Source: Candidula unifasciata
Lineage: Eukaryota; Mollusca; Gastropoda; Stylommatophora; Geomitridae
Reading direction: 5' to 3'
NCBI GenBank assembly: GCA_905116865.2
Contig: CAJHNH020008401.1
Location: 421,001 to 485,000 of the forward strand
Length of the DNA stretch: 64,000 nucleotides
Positions 1 to 13,029 of this stretch are shown here, in pieces; positions within the stretch are counted from its first letter, which is position 1; each line of letters opens with the position of its first letter. The notes beneath the pieces were generated by a model. The model was given only the letters and a program-made list of their open reading frames with translations, did not search any database and was not told the DNA's origin. Both the position numbers and the translations under genes were made by a program.

Positions 1-269
1 TTGTTCCTCTCACCACTTCTATTCAGATAGTTGTTCCTCTCACCACTTCTATTCAGATCGTTGTTCATCTCACTACTTTTAGTCAGACAGTTGTTCTCAC
101 CACTTCTATTCAGATAGTTGTTCATCTCACAACTTCTAGTCAGATAGTTGTTCATCTAACTGCTTCTAGTCAGACAGTTGTTCTCCTAACCACTTCTAGT
201 TAGACAGTTGTCCTTCCTCACAATTTCCACCTCAAACTGTTGTTTCCCCTGACTATTTCTACCTTTGAC
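1..269. repeat. 30-bp minisatellite, truncated by the window edge
   Basis: About nine head-to-tail copies of a 30-bp unit beginning TTGTTCCTCTCACCACTTCT. The first three copies are nearly identical; copies after about 90 lose a few bases or diverge, and the array decays by about 270. It continues to the left of the window. Confidence 0.85.
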
Positions 270-1540
270 ACTTGATTCTCCTCAAAACAGTTGCCACTTG
301 AGATCCCTCAGCCCCACACAGCTGTCGTGTTAGGTCACTGGCTGGCGATGAAACTATACAAAGACCCACCTGATGATACCACCAAGCTCTGACTGCTGGC
401 CGTCTGGCGCCGATAGCTGAAAGGTTACCTACACGCAGCCCGGCCTTCTCGTTGTCATGGCTTACAGCTGGATACAGAATATCTCCAGGTCCGTCTTTGT
501 TCATCCAATCACTGTGTGGCTCATGTTTGCACGAAGGTGAGCACCTTTGGGGGATGAAACCTCGTGTCGTTCTACCACTTTCCTGGCTGGCGCAGAGTAC
601 GCCATTCAATAAAAGTATGTATACACGAGTTGTGTGAGCTCTGGAATACAGCCACCATAGACAGTATCAGCGACTGCAAGAATTTATCACTGCCTAAGGA
701 GATTTCATGTTGGTTTACTTGTGTTATGTGTGCGAACAACATGCTAGTAACTGCCAGCAGACTTGATGGGATGTTCCAGTGTCTACGGCTGTATAGACAC
801 GTATCTTCATCCACGGCCAACTCTAGATATAAATAGGCCAACTGGGTCAACGGGGATTCCCGTTCTTGTGCAAGAATTAAGTCCCTCTATGTTAACAGTT
901 TTTATCGAGAAGTATATACAAATTAAACTATTTTCATTAATTTTCTACACATTTTATAGAACTATACGTCATTTTTAAAGTAAATAAGTGTGCCAATTAA
1001 ATATAACAATAAAGGCTCTTACAAACAAACAAAAATGCTTTTTGCTACAGTCAGCATGAACATAAACATCAATAACGTTTAGATATAAACTAAAAGTTGT
1101 TCCAGCAAAAGTAAAGAAATATCAGTGCTAACTCTTTGAATCTGAGAGGGTATTGTTGCATCTGAGGAGCCCGGGTGGAGGGGGAGGGGTGATCTTTGTA
1201 CTTTATCAAATTTAGCGCATAAAAATACTGCTATGAAACATACACATGTCATACATAACATAATTATAAACGATTGATGGTTATTATTAATATTATTAGT
1301 AGACTACTACAACATATAATTATACTGTTATTTAATAATTAGAAATTGTAATTTTTTGTAATACGAATACGTTTAGAACACAGGACTTTGTAAGCATATT
1401 AAAATGTCACATAATGCAACATGGAAACGATTCCAGTAACCCATTTTCGAGGGGACTCCTCGGAAATGTACCGTGATTCAGTTGTCAGGACTGAATATAT
1501 GCAGCCGGACGTGCTTAATCCTTGTCAAGTCCACTACAAA
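270..1540. other. No recognisable gene
   Basis: Unique-looking sequence that becomes A+T-rich from about 900. Short overlapping open frames on both strands lack family resemblance and splice context. I see nothing further here. Confidence 0.5.
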
Positions 1541-1553
1541 CAAAATGGCGGCT
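1541..1553 (+). promoter_or_regulatory. YY1-like CAAAATGGCGGCT motif, possible core promoter
   Basis: The AANATGGCGGC element is seen near transcription starts of animal genes and can itself carry a start codon. Here the ATG opens only a five-codon frame, so it does not begin a protein. It lies about 0.8 kb before a good splice donor at 2322, which would fit a promoter for a non-coding leader exon of the CARD-LRR gene. This is weak evidence from a single motif. Confidence 0.25.
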
Positions 1554-4500
1554 TCGACCTGAGCCCAAGACGGTGTTAACACTTTTAGCCTGCACTTCTT
1601 TTTAGCGGAACGACGACAATAAAATGTGGCTCACCCAGGGGCGCCAGAACTTGAAGACTTAGGCCACTGGAGTGCTCCCAACCCCACTCCCACTTTTTTC
1701 CCTATCAATGTGAAAGATGTGAACTCCTTCAGGAAATTGTCCGGAAAGAGGAAAATGGAGGGGGGGGGGGGGTGGCCTGTAATGGCTTCAGTCTCCAGGT
1801 TCCTGCACCCATGGGGTGTGAGTTTGTGTCTGAGTACGTTTTGTTGAAAAATATAAAAGAAGATGCCCCGTCATCTGGGTTTTCCATCAGATGCCGTCTG
1901 CTAAAATTAGACTATTGATAACAGGGTGTGATAACTAAGGAATGTGTGACGTGTGCAGCGATCAATAGATCAGCTAGTGAAGCTACTCAGTGTGTCAACT
2001 GATCAGACATCTGTGTGCAGTGTTTAATATCTAGTGTGTAAGTGTGTGTGTGTAACCGTGTATGGGCAGCAGTCAAGACAGACAGGAGATCGCCTGTGAG
2101 ACTTCCTCACAATTATCATTTTGTTAACGGGACTCGTTTGCGGTATCTGTCTTGAATTACTGGTCATTTACTGGGCACGTCAGGAGAAGAGACGAGTGAT
2201 GTGGGCTGTAATCTTGTATCTGATTCATATAACAGTGACTGAAGCTTGAAGGGAGCTTGTGCTCTACTATAGAACCGTGTCCAGCGGCAGTTGGACAGTT
2301 GTCTGATATGCCTTCAGAAAGGTAAGGTGTGTTGTTTGGAAAAGGCCAGGGTTACTTTTCCCCAAGTCCGACTTTAGTTATTTATTACTGCTTGAGCCCG
2401 GCCGTGCTTTTCCCTTACTGTAGCTATTTATTGTGTTGTTTAGATAAGACCAGAGTTACTTTTCCTTTCCTGTGGATATTTTTGTGTTTTGTTAGATAGT
2501 TAAGGGTTACTTTTCCCTTTGTAGATCTTTGTTGTGTTGTTTGTTTAGATGAGGCTAAGGTGACCTTTCCCTTCCTGTAGATATTTGTTGTGTTGTTTAG
2601 ATAAGGCCATGGTTACTTTTCTCTCCCCTGGTACAAGTCGCTTTATATGATGTACCTAGTTACCGTATATGATGTACCTAGTTACAGTATATGATGTACC
2701 TAGTTACCGTATAGCACCTGTTGTTGTTATGAATGCGAAAAGTCAGCACCTTTCCTCGTCCTTTACCTTTCGTTGGCGGACAAACCGAAGCGTCACACGA
2801 GTGTCTGATATCTTCTCTGTCTACAAACACACAGTAGGTATATCTTGTGTGATGGGCCTGCTCCGCTGGCTCTTGCCATTTGCTGTGTCTGGAGAAAACA
2901 GACAGCCAAGGTTAGGAGAGGTTGGGATCAGTTCTTTATCCGCGCCAGTCTCGTGTTGTGAGGTGAAAAGGTGCTCAGACTACCTGCCAGGTAATTCACC
3001 TCACCTTCTGCCTTTTGTTTGGCTCTACCTTTATAAAGAGCGGCGGAAATGCTAGTTTGAGTTCGGTCAAACATGAGACTTTGTTCTCTGCACGCTGTGT
3101 TCGCGATCAAGAATGATTTCATCGTAGTTGATGACATATTCCTAATGGCCCGTGTGAGATCTGTGATTGATTCACTCTGTAGTTATCTGCGTGGCTCGAG
3201 AAGTTGATTGTTGCCGCTCGGCAGTTGGTCCCGCAACCAAATATCTAATCTAGTCTTAGCAAACTAGTGACAGGGAAATCAGTGGCTTGGATTCGTTTCA
3301 CAAGTTCAGTTTTTATGGAAATCCCTAGGGTTGTCGCTGATGCTACGGAGTTTGTGATTTTTGGGACGCTTTACGCAGGCCTGATATGGTAGATAGAGCT
3401 ATAGGGGATGACACGCGGTGCAGTGAAACTGATCATCGCGTCTTGATCACCTTGTACCTCTTAGAGCACTAGTGTATATCAGTGTTTTATCATCGACACA
3501 CCAGATTGTTGTTTGTGAGCCATTCTACCACCATTGGACACTTTTGGACGCAAAGTACCACTTCTTGCGAGTGCTGTACACAAAAATCTGTCGGTTGTAT
3601 CGGTTTCATGGGGACAGCCACTGAAATGTAACTGCCTCCGTTTGTCTCTGTTAATGCACAGAACTGTTAGTTTGTACTCGTTACGTAGATGGGTGGGACT
3701 ACCCCAGCAGCTGTGACGATCGACATTTTACGATCGTTTCTAAGTCATGACTAATGACCAACCACCCTAGGAAATGTGACGATCGACATTCTACGATCGT
3801 CTGAAAATCACGACTAATGACCAACCACACCAGGAAATGATCGACATTCTACGATCGTTTGTAAATCATGACTAGTGACCAAGGACCTCTCTGTGTACTA
3901 CGGAACTGGAATCATTCAACTGGCGTCTCGTCAACTCCAGAACATCAGACTAGTACACAACCACCAACCAGTGACATCAACCTAGTCATCATTCGTGGAT
4001 CGTTCCATTGTTTCGTGGGAATTAATTAGGCATTTTTCATCTTGGATGTTTCTTGACTGGACTTATCTGCCATTAAACATTGTGGTACCGAGAGAGTTCA
4101 GTATGTTGCTTCTGTAAATATGTATGATCTAAAGTGTTGGTAATGTAGTGATCTGACATATTGTTAGGATAGTCTGCCTGTAGGAGAGTCGTGCTGACAC
4201 CCAGGGCAGGAGTGACCCTTGCACTGACTCAGTCCAGATGTCGTTGGACTTTCTATGAAAGTAAGTCAACATACTAACCAGGCACTATGTTTAACAGATG
4301 AACTGATTTGACCTAATACAAAATATTGAGTATGATCAAACGAGAAATAGAGTTATTCAGGTTTACACTAACACAATCACAAACGACAAATGGACGTTTC
4401 GGCTGAAAAGCCTTCATTAGCATTTGACACAAATATACAATGATATAATTACAAACAAGAATACACAATATGGTTTCTGTCCACTTGAGGTCTGGCTGGT

Positions 4501-5015
4501 TATGGTCAGTGCTAGAATATGCGGTCGGCCTTAACATAAATACCTGACCTGCACTAGAGGAGCACCAAGAGGCAAACCGGAGGAACAACCTGCTTACTTA
4601 ATTTCTATCACGGGACTGAGGTTTAGAGCATGTGACATATGTGTGTTCTGTTGTGAACACACTTCTAGGACATCTTCTTATGTTTAATTAATACATTTTT
4701 GTATGTCAAATGTAGAAGTGGAGCGATGTGTCGAAGTTACCAAATGATAGTGAAGAGACAGTTGTGTATGTGTAAGCAGATGTGGTTCTAGTGTCCAGCA
4801 GTCTACATGAAACACCTGTCCATCTCAAAAAGGAACACATGACACGACCTGGTTGGCCCAGCCCGTTCTATTTAACAATCTCGGGGAGTTATGTAGATAA
4901 TCAAATGTATGAGCTTCGCATGTCAAGGACGTGGGAAATAGCAAGAACGCAAAAAGACACCAACATCGAGACCAGCGAGTGCCCAGGAGACAAACGGGCG
5001 CTGACATTTCTTTAG
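1554..5015 (+). other. Possible 5' leader region of the CARD-LRR gene
   Basis: No long open frame of known family. Two strong splice donors are visible: AAAG|GTAAGG at 2322 and GAAA|GTAAGT at 4261. A pyrimidine-rich acceptor CATTTCTTTAG ends at 5015, 20 bp before the start codon of the exon at 5036. Together they suggest non-coding leader exons spliced to the 5036 exon; RNA data would be needed to confirm this. A degenerate repeat of a segment containing GTTACTTTTCC spans about 2325-2625, and a 22-bp unit (TATATGATGTACCTAGTTAC) is repeated three times from 2644. Confidence 0.35.
3714..3880. repeat. About 62-bp unit in three copies, each with an ACGATCG hairpin
   Basis: Three consecutive copies begin near 3714, 3776 and 3836. 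Each carries ACGATCG and CGATCGT as inverted halves around an 8-base loop (ACATTCTA in copies 2 and 3), followed by a TCATGACTA / TGACCAACCA segment. The palindrome is conserved in all three while the flanking bases vary. Confidence 0.75.
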
Positions 5016-5035
5016 GCACAAATGATGCCTAGATA

Positions 5036-5282
5036 ATGGGCCACACGGTCTCCTGCCTATCTTCCAGTGACACATACAAGGGGGGCCTAGACTACTCGGT
5101 GACGATACGGCCCAGTCAGGAGGTTGATACAGCCAGTGTGGCCTCCTTGTACGGGGACAGATATGCCCTTGACACCGTTTTCGGCATGGAGGAGTCTACT
5201 GGCCAGACGCAAGCCTGTAGTGGATATGGTCACAATAGCTGTACAGAACGACGGGCTGGCAACAACATCTTTAGAGTTTTCA
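5036..5282 (+). CDS. Alternative first coding exon (myristoylated N-terminus) of the CARD-LRR gene
   Basis: The exon encodes 82 residues plus one base and ends at a consensus donor (TTCA|GTAAGT). That is the same phase as the other first exon at 18104-18167, so it can join the exon at 40180 in frame, giving a protein of about 832 residues. The product begins MGHTVSCL: glycine 2 and serine 6 fit the N-myristoyltransferase consensus (MGxxxS/T) and cysteine 7 is a candidate palmitoylation site, which predicts membrane anchoring. The rest is hydrophilic, with no transmembrane segment. A possible acceptor ends at 5015 just upstream. A (CT)n run follows in the intron. The open frame, myristoylation signal and phase-matched donor support a real exon; its linkage to the distant exons is inference. 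It could instead belong to another gene. Confidence 0.6.
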
Positions 5283-5335
5283 GTAAGTACCGCTACCAGT
5301 CTTGTACACAGCTGTCTGTTTTCTGTCTCTTTTTT

Positions 5336-5337
5336 CT

Positions 5338-5409
<72 letters not shown>
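5336..5409. repeat. (CT)n microsatellite
   Basis: About 37 uninterrupted CT dinucleotides, starting about 50 bp after the donor of the 5036-5282 exon. The Ser-Leu-rich frames through it are artefacts. Confidence 0.95.
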
Positions 5410-5411
<2 letters not shown>

Positions 5412-5608
5412 GACTATAAATAGGTTTTCACATCTCTCGCCGTTTTACAACATCACCACCATTTCATAACATCACCAACGTTTCACAAAAATCACCACCA
5501 TTTCATAACATCACCAACATTTCACATCATCACCGCCGTTTCACAACAGCACTAACTGTGCTTACTCTCCCACTGCTCATTACAACAACCATCAGCACCG
5601 GTAGCCAC

Positions 5609-7942
5609 CAGTGTTGCCACTTTTCTTTGACAAAAAATATCCAAAACGGTGTCAAAAAATATCTAAAAAGATCTAAATCTGCGTGGAAAAGATCTAGAAA
5701 AAACATCCAAATTGAAAAAGTCAAAAATTACATAGCTTTTGTTATGACTTATCCTACATAATCATGTCCTAACCTTCACTGATGTCTGCCTCATAAGATC
5801 CACAGGATAAACTTAGCTTGGATAATGAAGTTGAAGCTTCAGATCCAAAATGACTCTGGTATGCTTTAGCTATTCAAATTTCTTTATAAGTGGAACAGTA
5901 GGCTTATTTCTATAGTCTCATCAGGCCGAATTTTAATGGCACGATAGCATTTAAGAGGTCAAATTTCACCCTGTTTTTTTTGGGTTAGATTTGATATAAT
6001 TCCTAGCACTGAAAACTCTTTCTACATCAGCATTTGGGTGGGGTAGTATCATGGCAGACATGGCACATTCAAAGAGCTTACAGAATAGACTGTCTGATGA
6101 GGCATCTTTAAATTGTCTCACCTCACTCCAAAACGCTTTAGTTTCTGTTTTGTTTGTCCATTCAACTAACTTTATTTCGGTTAACTGATATTCTGCTTCC
6201 GCGATACTATTATCAGTAGCTCCTAAAAATTTCATAACTTTGCAATATTTAGGTATGTCCTTTATTGGCTGAAGTATGTTGCTCACAGAATAAAGTGAAA
6301 AATTTTTCAAAATATCTAGATTTTCAGGAAGTCTCTGCTTCAATTGCTTCAATAATGAGATAACGAAATCTTGACAGCGTTTTTTTTATGTTGTTCTCTT
6401 CATTCTCTGTTAACAGTCCTTTTGTTTTTAAATCATCAATTTTTAATTCGATTTAATATCCAAGGTGTGGCTTAGGAGCCAAATAGCTCTCTATAGTGTA
6501 AGTGAGCAAATCAGCTTTAGAATTTGGCAACACCAGTCTTTTACCGAGTGAAATAGCAAGGTGAGATCATCAAGTAATTTAACTTTTCAACAAGTTTAGA
6601 TTCAAACAGTTTATTAACTTTTTGCACTTCCATTAGAATAGGTTATAAAAAGAGAATGAATGACATTTTTTCATCACTGTACATTCCATATAGTATTTCA
6701 GCTGTGTAGCACTTTTCACTTTGTCTTGTTATTTCAAAGTGTGTCTTCAACTTCAGCCATTGCTTCATAATTCTTTCAACAGCTGGTTAAATTGATAACC
6801 ATGTAGTTTTGCAATCTGACAGAATTTTTGGTGTTGTGGAACCATCATTCAAGGCTGTATATAATGTATTGTATTGCTGTTGTCTGACAAATGATTTGGA
6901 AAACCGGTAAAGTGTTTCAGCAAAAAGGTATTCCAAATTCCTTGGTAAATATTTAGATGAAGCATGTGATAATGCTAGCTGCAATGAATGACGAATACAT
7001 TTTATAAGTATTAACGATGGGTTAGCTTCCTTCAACTTGGCATAAATGCCATTGTTTATACGAACCATCACTGAGGCATTATCAGTACCAATTACAGCCA
7101 AATTCTTCAAGCCTAACTGTTTGCTGATTAAAAAGTCCTTCAGTTCCTAAACTATACTTTCTACATCACACTTTTCAAATTGAACTAGTCCAAGATTTTT
7201 TACAATCGATCAAATGGTCACAGTTGGAAATTGCACCGTGACAAATTAAAAACATTGCAACTGATACTTCAACTTTTGATGATTCAATTATCAGTATAGT
7301 TCTGACAACAGATGTCAGCGGTGTCATATCTTTAAATGAAACTGCAGTTTTAAGCTTTTTTAGTCTCTGCATGACTCTTTGAGTTTTGTATTTTCGCTTT
7401 AATTTCACACTTGCAGTACTTACAACAAGCTTTGGTCATATTCCCAGTTTTTAATTTTGTCATCATGCAACCACTCTTTCCAAATTTTTTGCTCATACTT
7501 TACTTTTGGCATGTTGAAAGGTTTTTTCAAAGTGAAAGCCACATAAGAAGGTGAGCAATTTTTTTTAAATCACATCAAAAAGAAACGCAAAGTCAACACA
7601 GTGAGGATACGGTTGAAACAAAGTTAGTATGATTTACGCGCGTTTTTATTAATCAGTACTGGGGCTGCCAGATATTTGTGGGTTGACCCCCAGTAAGAGT
7701 TCAAAGTTCAAGTAATGGGAGTTGTCAAAATGTACGTGCCAGACCAAAACAAAAATATTGTAGTAAATAGTTTACAAGGTAATTATTAAATTGACACTGA
7801 AAGAAAAAAAAATCTATAAAATATCTAACTCCATGTGAAAAGAATCTAGAAAAATATTTACGATCTAAACGTCAAAAACAGTATCTAGATGCAATGAAAA
7901 AGATCTAAATTTGGAAATAAAAGATCCAAAGTGGCAACACTA
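5609..7942 (-). mobile_element. Degraded hAT-superfamily DNA transposon
   Basis: The ends are inverted repeats: CAGTGTTGCCACTTT on the left and its complement AAAGTGGCAACACTA on the right. Inside each end are several copies of a subterminal AGATCTAAA-like motif. The interior carries, on the minus strand, pieces of a hAT transposase. A clean 8-bp target duplication is not resolved: the best alignment pairs GTAGCCAC on the left with CTAGTCAC on the right, which would move the right end by three bases. The element lies between the two alternative first exons, hence in an intron if the 5036 exon is used. Confidence 0.8.
5966..7410 (-). pseudogene. hAT transposase, broken by stops and frameshifts
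   Basis: Three separate minus-strand segments read as one ancestral transposase. The segment at about 7408-7175 is N-terminal and Lys-rich. The segment at 7110-6787 carries the core with GTDNASVM and CIRHSLQLALSHAS, matching the conserved Asp block and the Cys/His block of hAT enzymes of the DUF659 type. The segment at 6352-5966 carries the C-terminal dimerisation region with LPHPNADVERVFSARN. Stops and shifts separate the segments, so no functional enzyme is expected. Confidence 0.8.
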
Positions 7943-7950
7943 GTCACACG

Positions 7951-9800
7951 CGCATGTGTGGGTACACACTCATTCATCAGAGTCCGCCCAACTTGCCGAG
8001 ATACGGCAGTAAAACGCCGGAACTAACTTGGTGATACGGCTTCTCTTTCTACAACTGCATACATTGTTTGTCCTGGCGGCACTGGGACCCTTATCTCCAC
8101 GTCAACAGAGATCACAAGTCTGCTGCAATCGTTCTCCCAGTCTTATCTTCATCCCCAGAAACACATACGCTTGAGAGCCCCCTTCTGAATGTTGTGTTTT
8201 GTTTTCCCGCCCTAGTCCTTGATTATAGCTACAGTCCCGCTAGCCTTGGCGCCCGGACAACAGTTTGTCTTGTGCTCCAGTGTATCTATGAAAACTTCTA
8301 TCCCCAGCCACTCACACAGGGCATTTTGATTATGAATTATTCGTGGTTGGATATTTTTATGGACTTTCCTTTCACTGACTCTTACTGTCGATGAATCGAT
8401 GATAACGAATGAGTTGAGTCATCACATATGTAAATTAAATATAAGAACCCGAATGGTTCGTAATGATTACTAAGCCAAATGTATGTGTGAACAAATCGAG
8501 GCAAGCATGAAGTTTGTGCAGTTTGACCGAAGCATGCCAAGCGAAGAAAGCATTAAGCCCACTTAAACTACACGAACTATGCTCTGACAGACACGAGGAC
8601 ACGGCGACTGTCCCCAACTAGAGACAGAGAAACGAGAACACGTCGACTGTCCCCAACTAGAGCCAGGGACACGAGGACACGACGACTGTCACAGAGGCAT
8701 TAGTCAAAGGCGACTGTTACAATCATACAGTGTCTTACACAGCATGAAATCCGTAGCTTCGTCGACAATCTCCAATTCATATAACGAACGACGCAATTTC
8801 CCTCAAACGAATCCAGAACCTTCAAAGTTTGAGGAAAAAAAGCCTGGCCACGTGGACACAGGGACCCAGTAAAAGCATGACCTGTTCAAACGTCAGGTCA
8901 CATGACCAGTAACTCTCTACGACCTGCACCGGCAAAAGTCTGCTGTTCGATTGATTCATAATTCCCAGGACTGGACTGGTTACTACAGAATGTCCAACCA
9001 GTTTAACTTCATAGCAACAACAACAACAAAACTCGGTCTCTCGCTTCGTGTACTTTCATATCCAAGAAGTCGCTTATATCCTGTACGGGAGAGCTGGCGA
9101 GAGACCGAATTTCTCTCAGGCAGAACGTGATGAGAGTGACGTTCTACAAAGGGCCTGATACATGAGGATGATGATGCTCGACTACATTATTTTAAAACAA
9201 AACTGTGTCGATGCGTATCCACTGCTGAAGGACACACATACGCACAGATGGGGATATGTTTGTAGCGGCGTTGGTGAAAGGTTTATTATTCCTATGTGCG
9301 GAAACTCACGGGACAACCCTTACATAGAAGAGAGGCTGGGCTCGCCATGAAAATACTCTGTCAGCGTTGCCACCCGTTACCCACCCAGATAACCTTCATC
9401 CCGGTATCTATCGCTAAACACTACGGCGTGCCCTACTGTCTTGGCTCCCGATGCCGAAAGATTTCCCGCTCCACCCTGCTTCACGAACTCCCACTTATCC
9501 ACATGTGCACCCAGTATACACGCTAATCGTGGCCAATCTCGCGGGGTGTGGTGTCGCGGTGTCAAATATCATCGCATGTAATTAAAACAATGTTAGCGTC
9601 GGTAGGAAAATGAAACATTGCGGCTGATCACGTTGCATTGCTGGATGCCGTCTGTGTGTGGGTGTTCAGTGCAGAACCCGACCTGAAGAGCTTTCTAAAA
9701 CAAGCCAGTGGTCATAGATGTTTGTGTAGAGCACAAGTCAATGCTACCTGCTTCTGAATCTATCGTTGATAACTGATATAACTGCTCTCTGGCCATGCTG
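7951..9800. other. No recognisable gene
   Basis: Open frames up to about 108 codons occur (for example 8068-8394 on +), but they lack recognisable motifs or splice context. The sequence contains a short degenerate duplication around 8580-8690 (ACACGAGGACACGGCGACTG and variants). Confidence 0.45.
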
Positions 9801-9804
9801 ACAC

Positions 9805-11942
9805 ATGTTTCGGCTTCCTCATACAGACCGACCTGACTGCTCATACGTGCTTCGGCTACCTCATACAGACCGACCTGATGTTTCACTCTGTATTATGATG
9901 AGATCTCTGTACCCGATGTTTCACTCTGTATTATGATGAGATCTCTGTACTCGATGTTTCACTCTGTATCATGTTGAGCTCTCTGTATCCGATGTTTCAC
10001 TCTGTATTATGATCAGATCTCTGTATCCAATGTTTCACTCTGTATTATGATGAGCTCTCTGTACCCGATGTTTCACTCTGTATTATGATGAGATCTCTGT
10101 ATCCGATGTTTCACTCTGTATTATGATGAGCTCTCTGTACCCGATGTTTCACTCTGTATTATGATGAGCTCTCTGTACCCGATGTTTCACTCTGTATTAT
10201 GATGAGTTCTCTATATCCAATGATTCACTCTGTATTATGATGAGATCTCTGTATCCGATGTTTCACTCTGTATTATGATGAGCTCTCTGTACCCGATGTT
10301 TCACTCTGTATTATGATGAGCTCTCTGTACCCGATGTTTCACTCTGTATCATGATGAGGTCTCTATATCCGATGATTCACTCTGTATTATGATGAGCTCT
10401 CTGTACCTGATGTTTCACTCTGTATTATGATGAGCTCTCTGTACCCGATGTTTCACTCTGTATTATGATGAGATCTCTGTACCTGATGTTTCACTCTGTA
10501 TTATGATGAGCTCTCTGTACCCGATGTTTCACTCTGTATTATGATGAGCTCTCTGTACCCGATGTTTCACTCTGTATCATGATGAGGTCTCTATATCCGA
10601 TGATTCACTCTGTATTATGATGAGCTCTCTGTACCCGATGTTTCACTCTGTATTATGATGAGGTCTCTATACCCAATGTTTCACTCTGTATCATGATGAG
10701 GTCTCTGTACCCGATGTTTCACTCTGTATTATGATGATATCTCTGTATCCGATGTTTCACTCTGTATTATGATGAGGTCTCTATATCCGATGTTTCACTC
10801 TGTATTATGATGAGGTCTCTATATCCGATGTTTCACTCTGTATTATGATGAGGTCTCTATATCCGATGTTTCACTCTGTATCATGATGAGAACTCTATAT
10901 CCGATGTTTCACTCTGTATCATGATGAGATCTCTATACCCGATGTTTCACTCTGTATCATGATGAGGATCTCTGTATCCGATGTTTCACTCTGTATCATG
11001 ATGAGATCTCTGTATCCGATATTTCACTCTGTATCATGATGGGATCTCTATACCCGATGTTTCACTCTGTATCATGATAAGGTCTCTATATCCGATGATT
11101 CACTCTGTATTATGATGAGCTCTCTGTATCTGATGTTTCACTCTGTATTATGATGAGCTCTCTGTACCCGATGTTTCACTCTGTATCATGATGAGGTCTC
11201 TATACCCGATGTTTCACTCTGTATCATGATGAGATCTCTATACCCGATGTTTCACTCTGTATTATGATGAGATCTCTGTATCCGATGTTTCACTCTGTAT
11301 TATGATGAGGTCTCTATATCCGATGTTTCACTCTGTATTATGATGAGATCTCTGTACCCGATATTTCACTCTGTATTATGATGAGATCTCTGTACCCGAT
11401 GTTTCACTCTGTATTATGATGAGGTCTCTATACCCGATGTTTTACTCTGTATTATGATGAGATCTCTGTATCCGATGTTTCACTCAGTATCATGATGGGA
11501 TCTCTGTATCCGATGTTTCACTCTGTATTATGATGAGATCTCTATATCCGATGTTTCACTCCGTATTATGATGAGATCTCTGTACCCGATGTTTCACTCT
11601 GTATTATGATGAGGTCTCTATACCCGATGTTTTACTCTGTATTATGATGAGATCTCTGTATCCGATGTTTCACTCTGTATCATGATGGGATCTCTGTATC
11701 CGATATTTCACTCTGTATCATGATGGGATCTCTGTATCCGATGTTTCACTCTGTATTATGATGGGATCTCTATACTCGATGTTTCACTCTGTATTATGAT
11801 GGGATCTCTATACCCGATGTTTCACTCTGTATTATGATGGGATCTCTATACTCGATGTTTCACTCTGTATTATGATGGGATCTCTATACCCGATGTTTCA
11901 CTCTGTATCTTGATGGGATCTCTGTATCCGATATTTCACTCT
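9805..11942. repeat. 38-bp minisatellite, about 54 copies
   Basis: The unit starts GATGTTTCACTCTGTATTAT and ends ATGAGCTCTCTGTACCC-like. The array runs from 9877 to 11942. It is preceded by two copies of a 42-bp unit containing CATACAGACCGACCTGA (9805-9876), whose GACCTGA passes directly into the array. Variant units recur at multiples of 38: a GATGTTTTACTC variant appears at about 11438 and 11628 (190 bp, five units), and a GATGATTCAC variant at about 10371 and 10599 (six units). This shows higher-order amplification. There is no coding frame through it. Confidence 0.95.
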
Positions 11943-12040
11943 CACAGCATTACATTAATTCATTTTGTATGTCACTTGTATCATTTAGAAAGTCTACAAC
12001 TGTCTGTCCCTGAAAGTTGAGATTACAATCTTCCAAAACA

Positions 12041-12780
12041 TTATGTCTTTTTCTTCTTTCGTTCGCCCGACATAAGTGTCTGTATCAGCGATTTTGTCTC
12101 TGGTATAAATTTAACTGTCGTTGTTAGTTTATTCAGTGGTACATACAGTTTTTGTTTAACTGTTATTCTTTCTGGCCAAACTGCCTTCAAATTCAAATTC
12201 GGTGCAGTCCTGAGTACATGTTCTACTGTCTGTGGCACATTTCCACAGGTGCAAATGGCTGATACGCCTATCTTGAATTTCGTGTACATGTGGTTACGTA
12301 ATCGGCTGTGTCCACCAGTTCGGAGGCCAAGGATAATGACATGTTCTTATCTGTCCATAATAAAATAGTCGTCTTGTGCTGGGGCTGGTCGTTTCCTGAT
12401 TGATTTAATGATTCTTTTCTTTTGGTGGTATTTGACTGGGACATCCAGCTGCTCTTTTGTCGCACCTTCCCCTGCCAGTTGATCAGCTTTCTCATTTTCT
12501 GGTACTCCACAAATAGACGGTATCCACTGCATTACAACTCTTCGCTAACAGCTGAGCTGTTTCAATAGTCTTTGCAATTCTAGTAGTTTAACAAACTGGA
12601 GTGCTTTAAGTACGGATTTTGCACCCGTCAGCGTTACCACGGACTGTGAGCCAAGATTGGTATTTAGCAGATTCTCTGTTGCTATCTTGACAGTACTTCC
12701 CACTTGGCACAATTCTCTTATCCCAAGTACCATCTAGGAACTATATGTACACTCCCGCACCACCATTTCTAACTGCACTT
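12041..12780 (-). mobile_element. LINE remnant: RNase H domain and zinc-knuckle-like C-terminus
   Basis: Minus-strand frames include GVPENEKADQLAGEGA, the RNase H segment with Asn-Glu-x-Ala-Asp that is typical of Jockey/I-type non-LTR elements, and downstream a Cys-x-Cys-x(9)-His segment (ICTCGNVPQTVEHVL) like the C-terminal finger of such ORF2 proteins. A farther N-terminal part (12733-12545) retains SQSVVTLTGAKSVLKAL, matching the helix after the RNase H catalytic Asp. The frame shifts several times, so it is dead. Confidence 0.75.
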
Positions 12781-13029
12781 TATGCGGACCCATCTGTATA
12801 GACTCGGGCCCATCGTTCTTGTGGGTATTCTTCACTAATTTAACTGAGCGTGGCCATTCTGCGCTGTATACTTGCTTGCTCTTTCTTGTGGATATTCCTT
12901 TCACATTTGTCTGGACGTGTACAGCTAGTCTGCCTTTTTCTATTCATGGGGTTTGTTCTGGAATACTTTTAAGGGGACAACCACTGCCAGGAATGTCAGT
13001 AGTGTGTCTGTATATTCTTTTTTGCTTGG

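Noticed and set aside
5036..5423. Ser/Leu-rich extension of the 5036 frame
   Set aside because: It reads through a splice donor into (CT)n; the coding part ends at 5282.
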